DNA of 64,000 nucleotides from Leptolyngbya sp. FACHB-261 (GCF_014696065.1 NZ_JACJPL010000016.1:53814-117813), one strand, 5' to 3'. Positions 1-12,137 are shown, counted from the first letter of the stretch. Program-made: numbers and translations. The notes: generated by a model not told the origin, from the sequence alone.

Positions 1-30
1 TTTGAGGGTTCGAAGGCGCTCGTAGGTCAT
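1..30 (-). CDS. 5' end of a gene cut by the left window edge (uncertain)
   Basis: A minus-strand ATG at 28-30 opens a frame reading MTYERLRTL that runs off the left edge. A GGGAG purine run sits about six bases upstream of the ATG. Only ten codons are visible, so no family can be named and the call could be chance. Confidence 0.25.
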   Translation of the reverse strand, partial: MTYERLRTLK

Positions 31-1015
31 CTTCTGCTCCCGTTCTGACCTACTGACATCCTCTAAATCATTTGTGCAAGAGGTCTAGTGGCCTGAGCCC
101 CATCACGCTATAGGGAAATCCAACACATGGGAGGCAAAGCGCCTTTCTCATTAGGCAAGAGCCGTTGACCCCTCTCGACCTCGAACCCGTCGGTAGCGCC
201 GAACCAAGGCGAATTCCAGAGGCCCAGCGCAGCTCTAATGTGGGATAAGTCAACGCATTATCTTACAGACCAGGGATTGTCGAGGTTTATGAACGGCTTA
301 TCAAAAAGCTCACCCTTCTCCCCACCTCCAACCTGATTGGTCTAATGGGATTTTTCGAATGGCAACCGAACCGGGTCACTGGTGTGGCAGAAATGCTAAC
401 AAATTCACCCTTGGCCAGTACCAATGCTTTCGAAGAGCTCCAAACTTCGCTGCAAGCAACTGGTAGTCAAGGATCTGGCCGGAACTTCTCCATCACAAAC
501 ATTAAGGGCACAGGAGCAACCGGAGCTTTTTGGGCGATACGAGAGAATGTTTCAGTCCGACTTCTAAGAATGTTTGTGGCAGGACGTACCAACCAAATCG
601 ATATTGACAAATTGATTACTTGTAAACGAATGGTAACCCCTAATATTCAAGGGATCCACACGTCATACCAGCACAGCAGGTCAAAGCTGGAATGGAGATA
701 GCGATCCCGCCATCACTGGCTATGCAGCTAAGGGGAGCCCAAAAACTGGATGGGAACCAGTACCGTTGTAAGGGATCTGAGCGATAGATATTCTTGTCCT
801 AACCAGAAGAACGTGAGCGACCTGTCTGAGCCTGAGTGAGCGCCTTACCAGCTCTGGGCTGAAGCAGAAGAAGCTATTGTCAAAACCTCTAAAAATTACT
901 CGCAGATTCTAGGTAGCGCTTGAGTTCTTGTGACATTTCTTCACTAATTGGAACACTCCTATGCAATCCATAGGAGGTAACTTGACAGATGATTCAAAAT
1001 CTACCAACACATAAG

Positions 1016-1052
1016 CGTTCGAGAAGTACCCGGGTAGGGTACTTCTCGAACG
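1016..1052. repeat. Perfect 16-bp inverted repeat
   Basis: The arm CGTTCGAGAAGTACCC (1016-1031) is exactly reverse-complemented at 1037-1052, around a five-base loop. No T-run follows on either strand and no gene end is nearby, so an ordinary terminator is not supported. It could be an operator, a recombination site or the relic of a mobile-element end. Confidence 0.7.
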
Positions 1053-1585
1053 GGATGAATCTGACAGAATGCTGTATGTAGGTTAGAACATTAACCAGGA
1101 TCAGATCAAAGGATTCACATCACCCTCCTCTAAGAAGAAGGAGTTACAAGCCTCACCGAGGCTAGTACATAGACATTAGGTAAAGAGCTCTATGACTCCC
1201 ACAAATAGCGCTCTATGAGAATCAAGGAGATCAGCTTGCTAGAAAGTTCCTAAATGCACGGCCTGCCTTGGAAAAGGGGCGAGGGAAGGGCCGCCTGTGC
1301 CTTCTTCCCCCATCTGACGCTGAATACGGCTTTTTGAGCTTTTGCCAACAACGCTTGCTCAACCAGTTCAGAGCGCTTCTTCAACGGTCATAGATTCTGC
1401 TCTCACGGGCATGCCAGCTAACGTGCTTCGTAGTTCCACACTTCATCATCGTCCATGTTGGTGCTTAGTAATAGCGACTCTATTGCCCACTGGAGAAATT
1501 TATGTCTTCTTTTTCTCTACTCGCAACAATATGACCCTACGCCAATGTTTGAAACTTACAAGTGAGCTTTAGATCTTCTGCCTAA

Positions 1586-1625
1586 CCTTTATCCGACTTT
1601 TTCCCACCTTTATCCGACTTTTTCC
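1586..1625. repeat. Tandem 18-bp direct repeat
   Basis: CCTTTATCCGACTTTTTCC occurs twice in immediate succession, separated by about two bases. It lies 170 bases upstream of the RTX gene in otherwise gene-free DNA. Function unknown. Confidence 0.6.
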
Positions 1626-1794
1626 TATCTCGAGCTTGCTGCACAGCAGGTAAAGTGAGCTCAGAAATTGCACCAGGGACAGAACTCACAGTTTCAGCTT
1701 GCAAGGCTCGCCGTAACAGTTCTTTGTACTAGAGAGTCACTAGGCTCTCTAGGTTATCTCATCACCCTCGTAACTATCCCTAGAAGAAATTGTC

Positions 1795-4700
1795 ATGCCT
1801 ACAACTTACACTGGAACAAATTTAAACGAGCTAGTCAGCGGACTTGACAAACTCTTCAGCACAATTCAGGCTGCAATTAATACCCAAGTTCTTAGTAAAG
1901 AACTACCTATCTTCGGCAAAGGCTTAGACAACTCCTTATCACTACAAGATTTATGGAAATCTAGTGTATTTGATGGCGTAGCGCTCACTGTTGAGAATAT
2001 TGCTGCAAAACTCGCCGAAGCAACCCGGGGATTGGTCTCAGTCGCATCTCAGGACGACAGTGAGATTAAGTTTCAACTTAATTTAAACTCTGTTAAGCCT
2101 CTCAAAGACCGTCTAATTGATGCTGACTTAGGCATTCCCAACATTGGGTTCGATGTCAAAGGACAGGCAGAAGCAGATCTGGGCGCCAAGTTCAATTTGG
2201 ATTTCGGCGTACGGAAGGATAGCGGATTTTTCCTTGACACGTCCAAAGCTGACGAATTCACCTTTGAGCTAAACTCCTCTCTGTCATCTTTAGAGACGTC
2301 CGCTGGCTTAGGTTCATTTAAGCTGGATGTGCAAGACAATGGTACTCGATTTAACGGTAAATTCTCTCTGGATTTACAGGATATCGATACTAACAACGTT
2401 ATTACTGCTTCTGAAGTTAGCGCAACGCTGAATGGCAGTGCCAATATTGGACTCAAAGCTAAAACAACATTGGGAGATTCTACTGTTCTGCCATCGTTTA
2501 ACTTTGATTTCAATGCGAGCTTGCAAAATGTATTTACTGGAGAACAACCAAAAATCGCGTTCAACAATATCAATGTTGGGCTCGGCTCATTCGCTCAACA
2601 GTTTGCTGGACCAGTGCTGGATAGTGTGAATAGCGTTATCTCGCCGATTCGTCCGTTGCTAGATGGTTTGACCAGCAACATTGATTTTTTAACAAATGAC
2701 TTACCCAGCGGTTTAGGTCTTGCGGGAGTGCTGGATGTTGAAACAGTCGCTACGCCTGGTGAAGTGACATTACTAGACATCTTTAAGCTGATTGATACGG
2801 TTAAGCCGATTCCTGGTCTCAATCAAAGCTTGCAATTTTTCAAGGCAGCAAAAGAAATCACCAATTTAATTGATATAGTTTCAGAAATTGTTAGCCCGAA
2901 CAGCATCTCTTTGGGCAATTTTGAATTTGATCTAAGCAATCCTAAAGGTGCGACTACTAATCCCACTAGCACAGCCGCGATTAACTCTCAACTGAGCACT
3001 TTTGTACCTGGACTTAGCAGCTCATTAGATTCACTTACTGGTCTCCAGTTTCCAATTTTAACGAATCCGTTGGAGGGATTTAACTTACTTCAACAACTGG
3101 CTCTGCCAAACGTTTCTACCTCTAATCTATTGTTGGGCAGAACGAGCAATTTGTTTCTGTACGATATGCCAGCGCTGCAACTGGGCATCACCAATGTAAA
3201 TGTTCCCATTCCAGTCATTCCACCGCTATTTGCCAAGATTGGGGTGGAAGAATTTACTGCGGAAGCAGATTTTGCTTTTGGCTATGACACGGAGGGAGTT
3301 ACAGCAACGCTTAGCAGTGGCGACGTATTTAATGGCTTTTTTGTCAGCGATCGCGCCAATGCTGATGGCACGGGACCTGATGTGGACGAAGTGTTCTTGC
3401 TAGGTGATTTTGGGGCGAAACTCAGTCTTGATTTTGGAGTCGGTGAGCTAACAGGTGGTGGCATCATTCGCACCCAGGCAGGATTTGATCTAGCAGATTC
3501 CAATGGAGATGGCAAAGTTCGGATTGATGAACTAAAACCTCCCTTCTTCGACGAAACCTCCGGCAGAATTTCTGCCTTTCTCAGAGCCGAAGCCCGGTTG
3601 GCAGTGGGAGCTGCAATCGTCAAGAAGCTGCTAACCGATCCAGTTTATTTAGTAAACCCTGTAGCAGGGGTGCTAAAAGATCTCGCTAAAGAAGCGGGCT
3701 GGCTCAATGACATCGGCGAGTTTGTGGGGCGTACCGTTAAAAGGGTTGTAGAGGTTATCGAGAGTATTCCCGTCATTGGGGATATTGTGTCAGCGGTAAA
3801 AGAAGTCTTTGAAGAAGACGAGAGCAAGCCAGCGGACGTACTGTTCCGCATCGATAGTCCAGAGGTGGTTCTGTGGGACTTCAAAACGGGTGCAGGGGGC
3901 GGTTCAACTAGCTCTAAAGCGTTGGTCGGCGACGACAACGACAACGTGTTAAACGGTGGTTCCGGTAAGGACGAGATTTTTGGACGCGGTGGCAACGACT
4001 TGCTAAATGGCAACGGCGGCAATGACAAGCTGTTTGGTGAAGCCGGAAATGACACGTTAAACGGTGGTGACGGCAACGATATTTTAGACGGCGGTGACGG
4101 CGACGATCGACTCTCTGGTGATGCTGGCAACGACACTCTAAGTGGCGGGGCTGGCAACGATGTGTTGGAGGGCGGTAACGACGACGATCGCCTGAACGGC
4201 AATGAGGGCAGCGATCGACTCGCAGGTGGAGATGGAAAGGATGCCTTGTATGGAGGGATGGGTAACGACACGCTCACTGGGGATGAGGGCAATGATGAAC
4301 TGTTTGGCGAAGCCGGAGACGATTCTTTAGTAGGTGGCAACGACAACGACCTGCTGGTAGGCGGCGATGGGGCTGACGCATTATTAGGCGGCGACGGTAC
4401 TGATGATCTAGTTGGTGAAGCCGGAAACGATCTGCTAGACGGCGGTGCTGGCAATGATCGTCTGTTTGGCAGTGAGGGTAGCGATCATCTCTTGGGTAGT
4501 GTTGGTAACGATCTACTGGACGGGGGTACAGGCGATGACACTCTGTCAGGTGGTGAGGGTAGCGACAATCTAGCCGGAGCTGAGGGCAACGACACCCTCA
4601 GTGGCGACGCGGGCAACGATACGCTCAACGGCGGTGTAGGCGACGACTCCCTCTTAGGCGGGCTGGGTAACGACCAACTCCTCGGCGATGTAGGCAACGA

Positions 4701-7700
4701 TACGCTAGACGGCGGTGCAGGTGACGATCAACTCAACGGTGGTGACGGTAACGACAGCTTATTTGGCGACAGTGGCAACGATGCCCTGTTTGGCGATGTA
4801 GGCAACGATACGCTGGATGGCGGCAGCGACAACGACCGCCTGATTGGCGGTGATGGAAATGATCGGCTGCTGGGACAAGAGGGCGATGATTTACTAGCGG
4901 GTGGCAACGGTGATGATACGCTCTTGGGCGGTCTGGGCAACGATCGCTTTGCCGGACAAGAAGGCAACGACCAATTATCTGGCGAAGCGGGCGATGATCT
5001 GCTCACAGGAGGGAATGGCGATGATCTGCTGAATGGTGGCGAGGGCAATGACCAATTATTTGGTGAAGCCGGAAATGACACGCTGAATGGCGGCAGTGGC
5101 AACGACTCTCTCGAGGGCGATACAGGCAACGACCAATTGTTGGGTGAAGCAGGCGATGACACGCTTAGTGGCGGTACTGGTGATGATCAGCTAGCGGGCG
5201 ATACAGGCAGCGATCTCCTAGTAGGCGGCGCAGGCAACGATTTGATTGATGGCGGCAGCGAGATTGATACGGTTAGCTATGCCAATTCTCCGACTGGAGT
5301 CGTCGTCAACATTGACGAAACCAGCAGCTACAGCAATCCAGGCAGCACTGTTGATCCTGAACCCGCCTTCACGATCGCTGCTGGGTCTGCTACCGATGGC
5401 TTCGGGACAACAGATACCCTGCAAAACCTGGAAAACATTATTGGTTCGGACTTCAACGACGTTCTGATTGGTAATGCGGCTGAAAATGTCATCCTGGCTG
5501 GAGCCGGAAACGACCTGGTGATTGGCAATGCCGGGAATGACACGCTGGATGGCGGTACAGGGGTTAATGTCGTCAGCTATCGCCGTGATCCAGAGGCAGC
5601 GTTCATCAGCCTGGAGGACGGACGCGCGATCGACGGATTCGGCACTGTGGATAGCCTCAGCAACTTCCGAGATGTGGTTGGGTCACAGGGCAACGACACG
5701 ATCGTTGGCGACGGTCAAGACAACATCCTCTACAGCGGTAGCGGCAACGATCGCATCGAAGCTCGCGGCGGCAACGACCTAGTTTTTGGCAACGATGGTA
5801 TTGACGCTCTCTTAGGTGAAGACGGTGATGACAAGCTGGTGGGTGGAGCCGGGGCTGACTTTCTCAACGGTGGCAACGGCATTGATACGGCATCCTATTT
5901 CACTGCCTTATCGGGTGTCACCGCTAACCTGACGATCGCCAGAGGTACCAGCGGCGATGCCAACGGAGACACTTTTACTCAAATTGAGAACCTGGAAGGC
6001 TCCGAATTTAACGATCGTCTGACTGGGGATGCTCAAGCTAACTATCTGTGGGGTTTGGGTGATGATGATTTCTTAGATGGCCGCGAAGGCAATGACACGT
6101 TAGACGGTGGCACGGGCAACGATCGCCTATCCGGTGGAGACGGCAATGACCTGCTGTTCGGGCAAGCCGGAGACGATGCTCTAGACGGAGGTGACAGCAA
6201 CGACACCCTAGTCGGCGGCAGTGGTGATGATTTTCTCGAAGGTCGCGCCGGGAACGATCGTCTGGAGGGCGGTGACGGCGATGATACCTTCCTAGGCGGA
6301 GAGGGCAATGATACCCTCTTCGGCGAAGCCGGAAACGACAACTTAGATGGCGGCGATGGCAACGACAGCTTAAGCGGCAGCACTGGCGATGATCTTCTCT
6401 ATGGCAGTGATGGTGACGACCAACTGTTTGGTGATGCAGGCAGTGATGTCTTGGAGGGCGGCACAGGCAACGACCAGCTATTCGGCAATGACGATGATGA
6501 CTTCCTCTACGGACAGCAGGGGAACGACACACTCAACGGCGATGCAGGCAATGACCAACTCTTTGGCGGTGAGGGCGATGATCAACTGTTTGGCGGTGAG
6601 GGTAATGACACATTAGAAGGGGAGACAGGTAACGACCAGCTGTTTGGGGAGGCTGGCAATGATCTGCTCGCGGGCAGTGATGGCAACGATTCCTTAGCTG
6701 GAGCGGAGGGTGATGATCGCCTGCTCGGAGATGCTGGTGATGATTTCTTGTCAGGGGGAGCCGGTAACGATTCTCTCAACGGAGATGATGGCAACGACCT
6801 GCTTGCTGGAGATGATGGCAACGACGCGATCGATGGTGGCAGTGGTAGCGACACGGTTCTTTACCAAGCTTCCCCTACAGGAGTCGTGGTTAACCTTAAC
6901 TCCACCAGCTACAGCAGCGAAACACTTCTGGGATTGCTGCCCTTTACAATTACTGCCAGTACTGCCTTGGATGGCTTTGGCACAACGGACACCCTGCACA
7001 ATATCGAGAATATTGTTGGTTCGCAATTTGCTGATGCCTTGATTGGTGACGATACTGCGAACGTGATTCAGGGGTTGGCAGGCAACGATCTTCTAGTTGG
7101 CAACGCAGGCAACGATCGCTTAGACGGTGGAGAAGGTAACGATACCGTTAGTTACCAGTTTGATCCGAATGCAGTAACGGTAAATCTGGAACTTGGTACC
7201 GCAATCGATGGCTGGGGTAACAGCGACCAACTGCTTAGCATCGAAAATGTTATTGGCTCTGCCTTCAACGACTCCCTCACCGGCAACTCTGGGGCCAACG
7301 TGATCCTGGCAGGCGCAGACAATGATACCGTGCTTGCTCGGGCAGGCAACGACACCGTATTTGGTGGTACTGGCAATGATGTACTGTCGGGTGAAGCTGG
7401 AGACGACTTGCTAGAGGGTGAAACAGGCAATGACACTTTGTCTGGCAATATTGGCAATGACACGGTAGTAGGTGGGTCTGGCAGCGACCGGATTAATGGT
7501 GGTGTTGGTAACGACGTAATTGACGGTGGGCTTGACAATGACACGCTGTCGGGTGGCGGCGGACGCGATCGCTTCATCCTTCGAGGCGGAGATGGCATCG
7601 ACACAATCACTGACTTTGGTGGTGTGGGTCAAGGCAAAAATCCATCAGCGGCAATGATTGCTGAAATGGACATTCTTCAATTTGAAGGCGAAGAATTGAC

Positions 7701-8529
7701 TGCTGAAAATATGCTGTTGACTCAAAATGGAAACAGCTTAGAAATTACATTCGAGGGTCTTGCTGAAACCCAAGTGATTCTGCAAGGCTTCCCGCTAGAA
7801 AGCCTCGACAACCTAGGTCAGGGAAATGGAGATATCAATCTAGGCAACATTGCTTTTCTGTTTAATGGTCAAGCTCAAGTTACGGATAGCTTTGACGTGT
7901 TCAATGCTAAGTGGAAAAATGGAAACCCAGACTGGAACTATGGGCATGTGCTTAATCCAGATACAGTCACCTTCCTCAACGACTTGAACAATACAATTCA
8001 AGGTTTTGATAACTCTGATGATGTTATCAACGCTCAGGGAGGTAATGATCTCCTTGGGGGGCTGGGTGGTGACGATACCCTGCGCGGTGGTACTGGCAAC
8101 GACACCTTGGTTGGTGGCTTGGGGAGAGACTCTTTAGCAGGCGACGACGGCAATGACTCTCTCTATGGCCAGGACTGGGATGATTTTCTGATGGGTGGTA
8201 GAGGGGATGACCTACTGGTAGGTGACACCGGCATCAACACCCTTTCTGGTGGCTCTGGAAATGACATCTTCGCTCTTACTAATGTCGGCGAAGACACTGT
8301 GTTGGACTTCACCCTTGGGCAAGACCGCATTGGGCTCAGCAGTAGTCTTACTTTCAACCAATTAATTATCATCCAAGGCACTGGAGCTGATTCCAGTAGC
8401 ACCTGGATCAAACTCAACAGTACAGGCGAGACTTTGATGACCCTTAATAATGTTGAAGCTAGCGCTCTCACAACTAGTTCCTTCTTGACGTTGACCAATC
8501 AGCAACTAAAACCCTCTCTCTCTGTCTAA
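1795..8529 (+). CDS. Giant RTX (haemolysin-type calcium-binding repeat) protein
   Basis: A 2,244-residue protein expected to be exported without a cleaved signal peptide by a type I secretion system and to fold when it binds extracellular calcium. Residues 1-700 are a non-repetitive domain containing one EF-hand-like loop (D-x-N-x-D-G-x-V near residue 568). From about residue 710 there are long arrays of the nonapeptide GGxGxDxLx. The arrays are broken by at least four related inserts carrying a DGFGT-TD-x-L-x-N-x-ENI-x-GS pattern, with more repeats at about 2080-2160. The last 85 residues are a non-repetitive tail where a secretion signal would lie. No signal peptide is seen. No type I ABC transporter, membrane fusion protein or catalytic motif is in the window. 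It may be an adhesin, S-layer or matrix protein. RTX family is certain; function is not. Confidence 0.93.
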   Translation: MPTTYTGTNLNELVSGLDKLFSTIQAAINTQVLSKELPIFGKGLDNSLSLQDLWKSSVFDGVALTVENIAAKLAEATRGLVSVASQDDSEIKFQLNLNSVKPLKDRLIDADLGIPNIGFDVKGQAEADLGAKFNLDFGVRKDSGFFLDTSKADEFTFELNSSLSSLETSAGLGSFKLDVQDNGTRFNGKFSLDLQDIDTNNVITASEVSATLNGSANIGLKAKTTLGDSTVLPSFNFDFNASLQNVFTGEQPKIAFNNINVGLGSFAQQFAGPVLDSVNSVISPIRPLLDGLTSNIDFLTNDLPSGLGLAGVLDVETVATPGEVTLLDIFKLIDTVKPIPGLNQSLQFFKAAKEITNLIDIVSEIVSPNSISLGNFEFDLSNPKGATTNPTSTAAINSQLSTFVPGLSSSLDSLTGLQFPILTNPLEGFNLLQQLALPNVSTSNLLLGRTSNLFLYDMPALQLGITNVNVPIPVIPPLFAKIGVEEFTAEADFAFGYDTEGVTATLSSGDVFNGFFVSDRANADGTGPDVDEVFLLGDFGAKLSLDFGVGELTGGGIIRTQAGFDLADSNGDGKVRIDELKPPFFDETSGRISAFLRAEARLAVGAAIVKKLLTDPVYLVNPVAGVLKDLAKEAGWLNDIGEFVGRTVKRVVEVIESIPVIGDIVSAVKEVFEEDESKPADVLFRIDSPEVVLWDFKTGAGGGSTSSKALVGDDNDNVLNGGSGKDEIFGRGGNDLLNGNGGNDKLFGEAGNDTLNGGDGNDILDGGDGDDRLSGDAGNDTLSGGAGNDVLEGGNDDDRLNGNEGSDRLAGGDGKDALYGGMGNDTLTGDEGNDELFGEAGDDSLVGGNDNDLLVGGDGADALLGGDGTDDLVGEAGNDLLDGGAGNDRLFGSEGSDHLLGSVGNDLLDGGTGDDTLSGGEGSDNLAGAEGNDTLSGDAGNDTLNGGVGDDSLLGGLGNDQLLGDVGNDTLDGGAGDDQLNGGDGNDSLFGDSGNDALFGDVGNDTLDGGSDNDRLIGGDGNDRLLGQEGDDLLAGGNGDDTLLGGLGNDRFAGQEGNDQLSGEAGDDLLTGGNGDDLLNGGEGNDQLFGEAGNDTLNGGSGNDSLEGDTGNDQLLGEAGDDTLSGGTGDDQLAGDTGSDLLVGGAGNDLIDGGSEIDTVSYANSPTGVVVNIDETSSYSNPGSTVDPEPAFTIAAGSATDGFGTTDTLQNLENIIGSDFNDVLIGNAAENVILAGAGNDLVIGNAGNDTLDGGTGVNVVSYRRDPEAAFISLEDGRAIDGFGTVDSLSNFRDVVGSQGNDTIVGDGQDNILYSGSGNDRIEARGGNDLVFGNDGIDALLGEDGDDKLVGGAGADFLNGGNGIDTASYFTALSGVTANLTIARGTSGDANGDTFTQIENLEGSEFNDRLTGDAQANYLWGLGDDDFLDGREGNDTLDGGTGNDRLSGGDGNDLLFGQAGDDALDGGDSNDTLVGGSGDDFLEGRAGNDRLEGGDGDDTFLGGEGNDTLFGEAGNDNLDGGDGNDSLSGSTGDDLLYGSDGDDQLFGDAGSDVLEGGTGNDQLFGNDDDDFLYGQQGNDTLNGDAGNDQLFGGEGDDQLFGGEGNDTLEGETGNDQLFGEAGNDLLAGSDGNDSLAGAEGDDRLLGDAGDDFLSGGAGNDSLNGDDGNDLLAGDDGNDAIDGGSGSDTVLYQASPTGVVVNLNSTSYSSETLLGLLPFTITASTALDGFGTTDTLHNIENIVGSQFADALIGDDTANVIQGLAGNDLLVGNAGNDRLDGGEGNDTVSYQFDPNAVTVNLELGTAIDGWGNSDQLLSIENVIGSAFNDSLTGNSGANVILAGADNDTVLARAGNDTVFGGTGNDVLSGEAGDDLLEGETGNDTLSGNIGNDTVVGGSGSDRINGGVGNDVIDGGLDNDTLSGGGGRDRFILRGGDGIDTITDFGGVGQGKNPSAAMIAEMDILQFEGEELTAENMLLTQNGNSLEITFEGLAETQVILQGFPLESLDNLGQGNGDINLGNIAFLFNGQAQVTDSFDVFNAKWKNGNPDWNYGHVLNPDTVTFLNDLNNTIQGFDNSDDVINAQGGNDLLGGLGGDDTLRGGTGNDTLVGGLGRDSLAGDDGNDSLYGQDWDDFLMGGRGDDLLVGDTGINTLSGGSGNDIFALTNVGEDTVLDFTLGQDRIGLSSSLTFNQLIIIQGTGADSSSTWIKLNSTGETLMTLNNVEASALTTSSFLTLTNQQLKPSLSV

Positions 8530-8704
8530 TCTTGGCTAGACCTGTGGCTGGCTTCTCTTTAAATTCCTGCGTTGGCACTGTTTTAGAGCAATGAACCACA
8601 GGTCTAGTGCATCATTCGAATCTGGAAATTGGGAGAAACTTGAGGGCTATGCTATGGCATTGCCAGATTCTCTGTTATACAAAACGCAAGAATGGATGTG
8701 TTAC

Positions 8705-8881
8705 CTACGGTTTTGCCATGACTTTGATAGCCCCTCGTCCATCCATTGCGGCATATTCTTTGAGGACTTCATCCAAATCAACGATCAAATCCAGCACAGG
8801 AGAAGCATCAGTTGAAGGTTTTCCTACCTTACTATCAACCTGTTTTTGCGACAGAACTATAGTGTAGATTCCACTTAAATA
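8705..8881 (-). pseudogene. C-terminal gene remnant, possibly a zinc-type alcohol dehydrogenase
   Basis: A minus-strand frame with no start codon runs about 58 residues and ends ..GAIKVMAKP before a TAG stop at 8705-8707. It includes SPVLDLIVDLDEVLKEYAAM. The spacing of LDEV, Y-x-x-M and a final KV resembles the tail of MDR/zinc alcohol dehydrogenases, but that is pattern recognition only. It abuts the stop of the adjacent hydrolase gene. The rest of 8530-8882 shows nothing I can support. Confidence 0.35.
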
Positions 8882-8882
8882 A

Positions 8883-9785
8883 CTACGTCAAATGCTTTTG
8901 CATGAATGGAACGACTGCATCCACAGCTTTATACATTTCAGGAGCCACATCATAGAAATTGAAGTGGTATCCCTCTGACCAAACCAGTTCTTTCTCGCTT
9001 TGCACCAAGTCATAAAATTTGCGGGCCTGAGCAGGAATTAAGGCATCGTCTGTGCTAAACACCAGCACCGGAATTTTGATCTTAGGAGCTTGACTAATTG
9101 GGTCAAATACTTCTACCCATTCGTCCCAGGCACCCCAAAAGATCTCATTCTTCCAGTTAGCGATCGCTCCACCTCGATGCAGATCGAAGTAATACTCACC
9201 AGGTGTGAGATTGAAGCCTTCAACGTCAGGTGTATTTGTAAAAATTTGAGTGGTTAAAAATTCACCAGTTTGCTCAAACCGCTGGCGAGCCCCTTCAGCG
9301 CGGTTGCGATTTGTTTCCAGCGTTTCCTTACCCCAAAAGGGTTCTGCTAGTGCTGGTTCATACATCCAAGGAACAACGGTAGCCAGAGCAGAAAGGCGAT
9401 CGTCGCTAGCCGCAAGATAGGCAGCATTCCCTCCAGACGTACAAATTCCCACCATGCCAATTCTGCCGACAAACGGCAAGGTTTGTAAGTAGGAAACTGC
9501 TGACTGGAGATCTTTTAACTTGCTTGCAACATTCTCATTTTTTCGCGGTACCCCTTCACTTTCCCCGTAAGAGGCGTAATCAAAACTAAGAACGACAAAG
9601 CCTTCACGGGCTAACAAACGAGCGTAATTGTCAGGCATCATTTCTTTCACCGAGCTAACTGAGCCTTGACAAATCAGCGCTGGGTATTTGAGCGTGTTAT
9701 CAAAATCAGTAGGAGTAAATAGATGTCCCACTAATTTCAAATTATCTCGTTGGAAACTAACTTTTTGTTTACTGGTAATTTGCAT
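8883..9785 (-). CDS. Alpha/beta hydrolase (dienelactone hydrolase/YcjY-like)
   Basis: About 300 residues. A soluble alpha/beta hydrolase with an elbow G-I-C-T-S-G-G, a later STDDALIP acid region and a terminal GYHFNFYD histidine region. This fits peptidase-like or dienelactone-type hydrolases; the substrate is unknown. The start was placed at the ATG at 9785 because GAGG lies five bases upstream, while the longer frame (to 9863) would overlap the upstream reductase gene. It is the last gene of a six-gene minus-strand run, 40 bases after the aldo/keto reductase. Confidence 0.8.
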   Translation of the reverse strand: MQITSKQKVSFQRDNLKLVGHLFTPTDFDNTLKYPALICQGSVSSVKEMMPDNYARLLAREGFVVLSFDYASYGESEGVPRKNENVASKLKDLQSAVSYLQTLPFVGRIGMVGICTSGGNAAYLAASDDRLSALATVVPWMYEPALAEPFWGKETLETNRNRAEGARQRFEQTGEFLTTQIFTNTPDVEGFNLTPGEYYFDLHRGGAIANWKNEIFWGAWDEWVEVFDPISQAPKIKIPVLVFSTDDALIPAQARKFYDLVQSEKELVWSEGYHFNFYDVAPEMYKAVDAVVPFMQKHLT

Positions 9786-9825
9786 GGGAGCCTCAAAAGA
9801 AGGTAATGAACAGTGCGATCGCTCA

Positions 9826-10854
9826 TCATCCTTCCCGGATGCTGGGAATTCGCTCAGTGCCATACTTCTGCTGATGCCAGTATGGGTAGATGGCAGGAAC
9901 TTCGCTGACTTCGTTTAGGCGCTTGACTTCATCCGGGGTGAGTTTCCAACTAGCGGCTCCAAGATTGTCTTTCAACTGTTGTTCGTTGCGTGCGCCAATG
10001 ATCACGGAGCTAATGCCAGGCTGATGCAAGAGCCAGTTGAGCGCAACTTGAGGAATGGTGACATTGCGATCGCGGGCAATCTCATCCAATACGTCCACAA
10101 TGTCATAGCCTTTTTCTAAATCCAACGTCCCTACATCGCCAAGTTTGGCGCGCCGCGTGTCTTCCGGTTCTGACTGGCCACGACGATATTTGCCTGTAAG
10201 GAAGCCAAAGGCAAGCGGACTCCAAACCAAAATACCAACGCCCTGATCGAGGCTCAGTGGAATGAGTTCATACTCCGATTCTCGTGCCACCAGCGAGTAA
10301 TAGATCTGCTGTGACACATACGGCTCTAAACCTTTGCATTCCGACACACCTAAGGCTTTCATTAAATGCCAGCCGGAGTAGTTGGAGCAGCCGATGTAGC
10401 GCACCTTGCCACTTCGAACTAGATCATCCAGTGCTCGTAAAGTCTCTTCCAGAGGCGTGAGTGCATCAAATCCGTGCACCTGGTACAAATCAATGTAATC
10501 GGTGCCTAATCGCCTCAGGCTGTCCTCACAGGCACGAATTAAGTGATAACGTGAAAGCCCGACATCATTTGCACCATCGCCCATCCGCGCAAAGGCTTTC
10601 GTGGCAATTAAAACATCGTGGCGACGTTTGCCGATCGCCTGTCCCAAAACTTCTTCTGATTTACCTTGAGAGTAGATATCAGCAGTATCAAACAGATTCA
10701 CACCTGCATCAATACAAAGGTCAATCAGCCGCCGGGCCTCATCCACTTGCGTTGCGCCCATGTGCTCAAAGAACTCACCGCCGCCAAAGGTCATCGTGCC
10801 AAAGCTCAACGCTGAGACACGCAGCCCTGAGTTGCCTAAGAACCGCATTTCCAT
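9826..10854 (-). CDS. Aldo/keto reductase
   Basis: 342 residues, full length for the family. It reduces carbonyl compounds with NADPH. The tetrad is visible: D and Y in NLFDTADIYSQG, K in LIATKAF and H in LYQVHGFD. Late motifs (VIIGARNEQQL) match the cofactor-binding end of the TIM barrel. AGGAG stands about eight bases before the ATG. Part of the MFS-AKR-VOC-MRJP-AKR-hydrolase run; a role in detoxifying reactive aldehydes or ketones is plausible but inferred from context. Confidence 0.88.
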   Translation of the reverse strand: MEMRFLGNSGLRVSALSFGTMTFGGGEFFEHMGATQVDEARRLIDLCIDAGVNLFDTADIYSQGKSEEVLGQAIGKRRHDVLIATKAFARMGDGANDVGLSRYHLIRACEDSLRRLGTDYIDLYQVHGFDALTPLEETLRALDDLVRSGKVRYIGCSNYSGWHLMKALGVSECKGLEPYVSQQIYYSLVARESEYELIPLSLDQGVGILVWSPLAFGFLTGKYRRGQSEPEDTRRAKLGDVGTLDLEKGYDIVDVLDEIARDRNVTIPQVALNWLLHQPGISSVIIGARNEQQLKDNLGAASWKLTPDEVKRLNEVSEVPAIYPYWHQQKYGTERIPSIREG

Positions 10855-10930
10855 CCCATTTCTCCTAAGTTTTCCGTTGATTAGTCGCGTTGATTCATCA
10901 TTGAATCCTGCGATGAAAGTGTCTTATGTT

Positions 10931-12127
10931 TCAGCGTCCGGGTTGTCCTTCTGTACCAGTCCAAACTCGCATAATCAAATAAGGTGGTTTACCTTCATCA
11001 CGATTCGGGTTGAGTAATGGACTGCGATTGAGTTGATTGACCGTAATATAAAGCCAGGTTGGTTCTCCAAACCCAACAGAATCAGCCCAAATCAGTCGAT
11101 CGTCTTGCACCAAACGGCTCAACTGCCCTTTTGGAGTCAAAACATCGATCGCATTGTCGCCAACATTGGTGATGAAGTGATTACCTGCCGTATCTATGGT
11201 CATCCCATCCGAAACGGGCTTATTTCCAACTCGTTGGATAGCAGTCGCAATTGTGCGATCGTCCGCACCGTCGCGCAACAATTTCGTTGGAACAGACCAA
11301 ATACTCGTACCTGTCATTGCCCCATAAAAGAGCGTTTCGCGATCGGCGGATAAGGAAATGGGGTTGATCCCGATCCGATTGGGAGTAAATTTGCCGTTGG
11401 TTGTGCGACCTATCACTTTTCCTTCCACAACCAGATCTACATTCTCAGCCCGAAGAGATGGGTGTGCCTCAAAACGACGGGCAGTCTTGCGTTGTAAGTC
11501 AACTACAATAATGGCTGGTAGAACGGTTACGCCTGGATCAGCAATATATACAAATCCATTACGATCGTCGATCACCAGATCTTGAACCAGGGTTTTAGAT
11601 TTTGGGGCAACTGCTTCACTCAGATCTAACCGATACACCAATTCGCCTGTGTTGATATCAAATGCCAACAGCTTTGGTTGCTGATCCGGCAGTGACGATC
11701 GTCCGTTGTCTGGCAGAATTGCCCATGCGCCGCGATCGATCACCCAGAGGCGATTCTGCTCGTCTAGACGCACACCATGTGGACAGTTGAGAACATTAGG
11801 GCTACTGCCAAAGGTGGTATTCCAGGCAGCATTCGGAAACGGTTTGTACTGATTGCGTCCTGTAATTTCAATTAATGCGGGTTGCTCACGAGTGCTCCGA
11901 ACGACGGTGGCAAACACTCGACCATCCCGGCTGACTGCGTGATTCCAGGGGCGCAACGGCAGTTCGGCAACAACCTCCAGGGTTCCCGGTTTGGGTTGAG
12001 TACTCGTCTCGGACTGAGCCAGTCCAGTTCGAGTTGGCACGTTTGCACTGACATGTTGAACGGCTGCGAGAAGGACGATCGCACTTACAAGAACAATATT
12101 GCGTTTGTTGCATCGAACATTATTCAC
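10931..12127 (-). CDS. Secreted MRJP/yellow-family protein (beta-propeller)
   Basis: About 398 residues with an N-terminal hydrophobic signal segment (IVLVSAIVLLAAVQHVSA), so probably exported. The body matches the major royal jelly/yellow family: CPHGVRLDEQNRLWVIDRG, then LQDL/VQDLVID and YIADPG, then PNRIGINPISLS and YGAMTGTSIWSVP. Bacterial members are predicted six-bladed propellers related to SMP-30/lactonases; the substrate is unknown. Two nearby GTG starts are possible; the second (12127) has AGGAG at a better distance. It starts a few bases after the VOC gene, so is co-transcribed with it. Confidence 0.8.
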   Translation of the reverse strand: MNNVRCNKRNIVLVSAIVLLAAVQHVSANVPTRTGLAQSETSTQPKPGTLEVVAELPLRPWNHAVSRDGRVFATVVRSTREQPALIEITGRNQYKPFPNAAWNTTFGSSPNVLNCPHGVRLDEQNRLWVIDRGAWAILPDNGRSSLPDQQPKLLAFDINTGELVYRLDLSEAVAPKSKTLVQDLVIDDRNGFVYIADPGVTVLPAIIVVDLQRKTARRFEAHPSLRAENVDLVVEGKVIGRTTNGKFTPNRIGINPISLSADRETLFYGAMTGTSIWSVPTKLLRDGADDRTIATAIQRVGNKPVSDGMTIDTAGNHFITNVGDNAIDVLTPKGQLSRLVQDDRLIWADSVGFGEPTWLYITVNQLNRSPLLNPNRDEGKPPYLIMRVWTGTEGQPGR

Positions 12128-12137
12128 AGCCACACTC

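Larger units (their letters stand above)
31..1794. other. Left arm with no supported gene
   Basis: About 1.76 kb upstream of the RTX gene. The open frames here are short, show no recognisable domain and lack convincing ribosome-binding sites. It contains a 16-bp perfect inverted repeat near 1.03 kb, a tandem 18-bp repeat near 1.6 kb and a small hairpin (arms 1730-1736 and 1745-1751) just ahead of the RTX gene. It probably holds decayed mobile DNA and the RTX promoter, but I could not assign a promoter with confidence. Confidence 0.5.

Noticed and set aside
345..701. 118-codon plus-strand frame in the left arm
   Set aside because: No domain, no ribosome-binding site and no coding texture that I can defend.
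3645..7610. Long minus-strand frames rich in Ser and Pro under the RTX gene
   Set aside because: They are antisense readings of the GGxGxDxL repeat and have no start signals; the plus-strand RTX gene explains the region.
8591..8867. Two overlapping plus-strand frames after the RTX gene
   Set aside because: They overlap a better minus-strand remnant and have no recognisable features.
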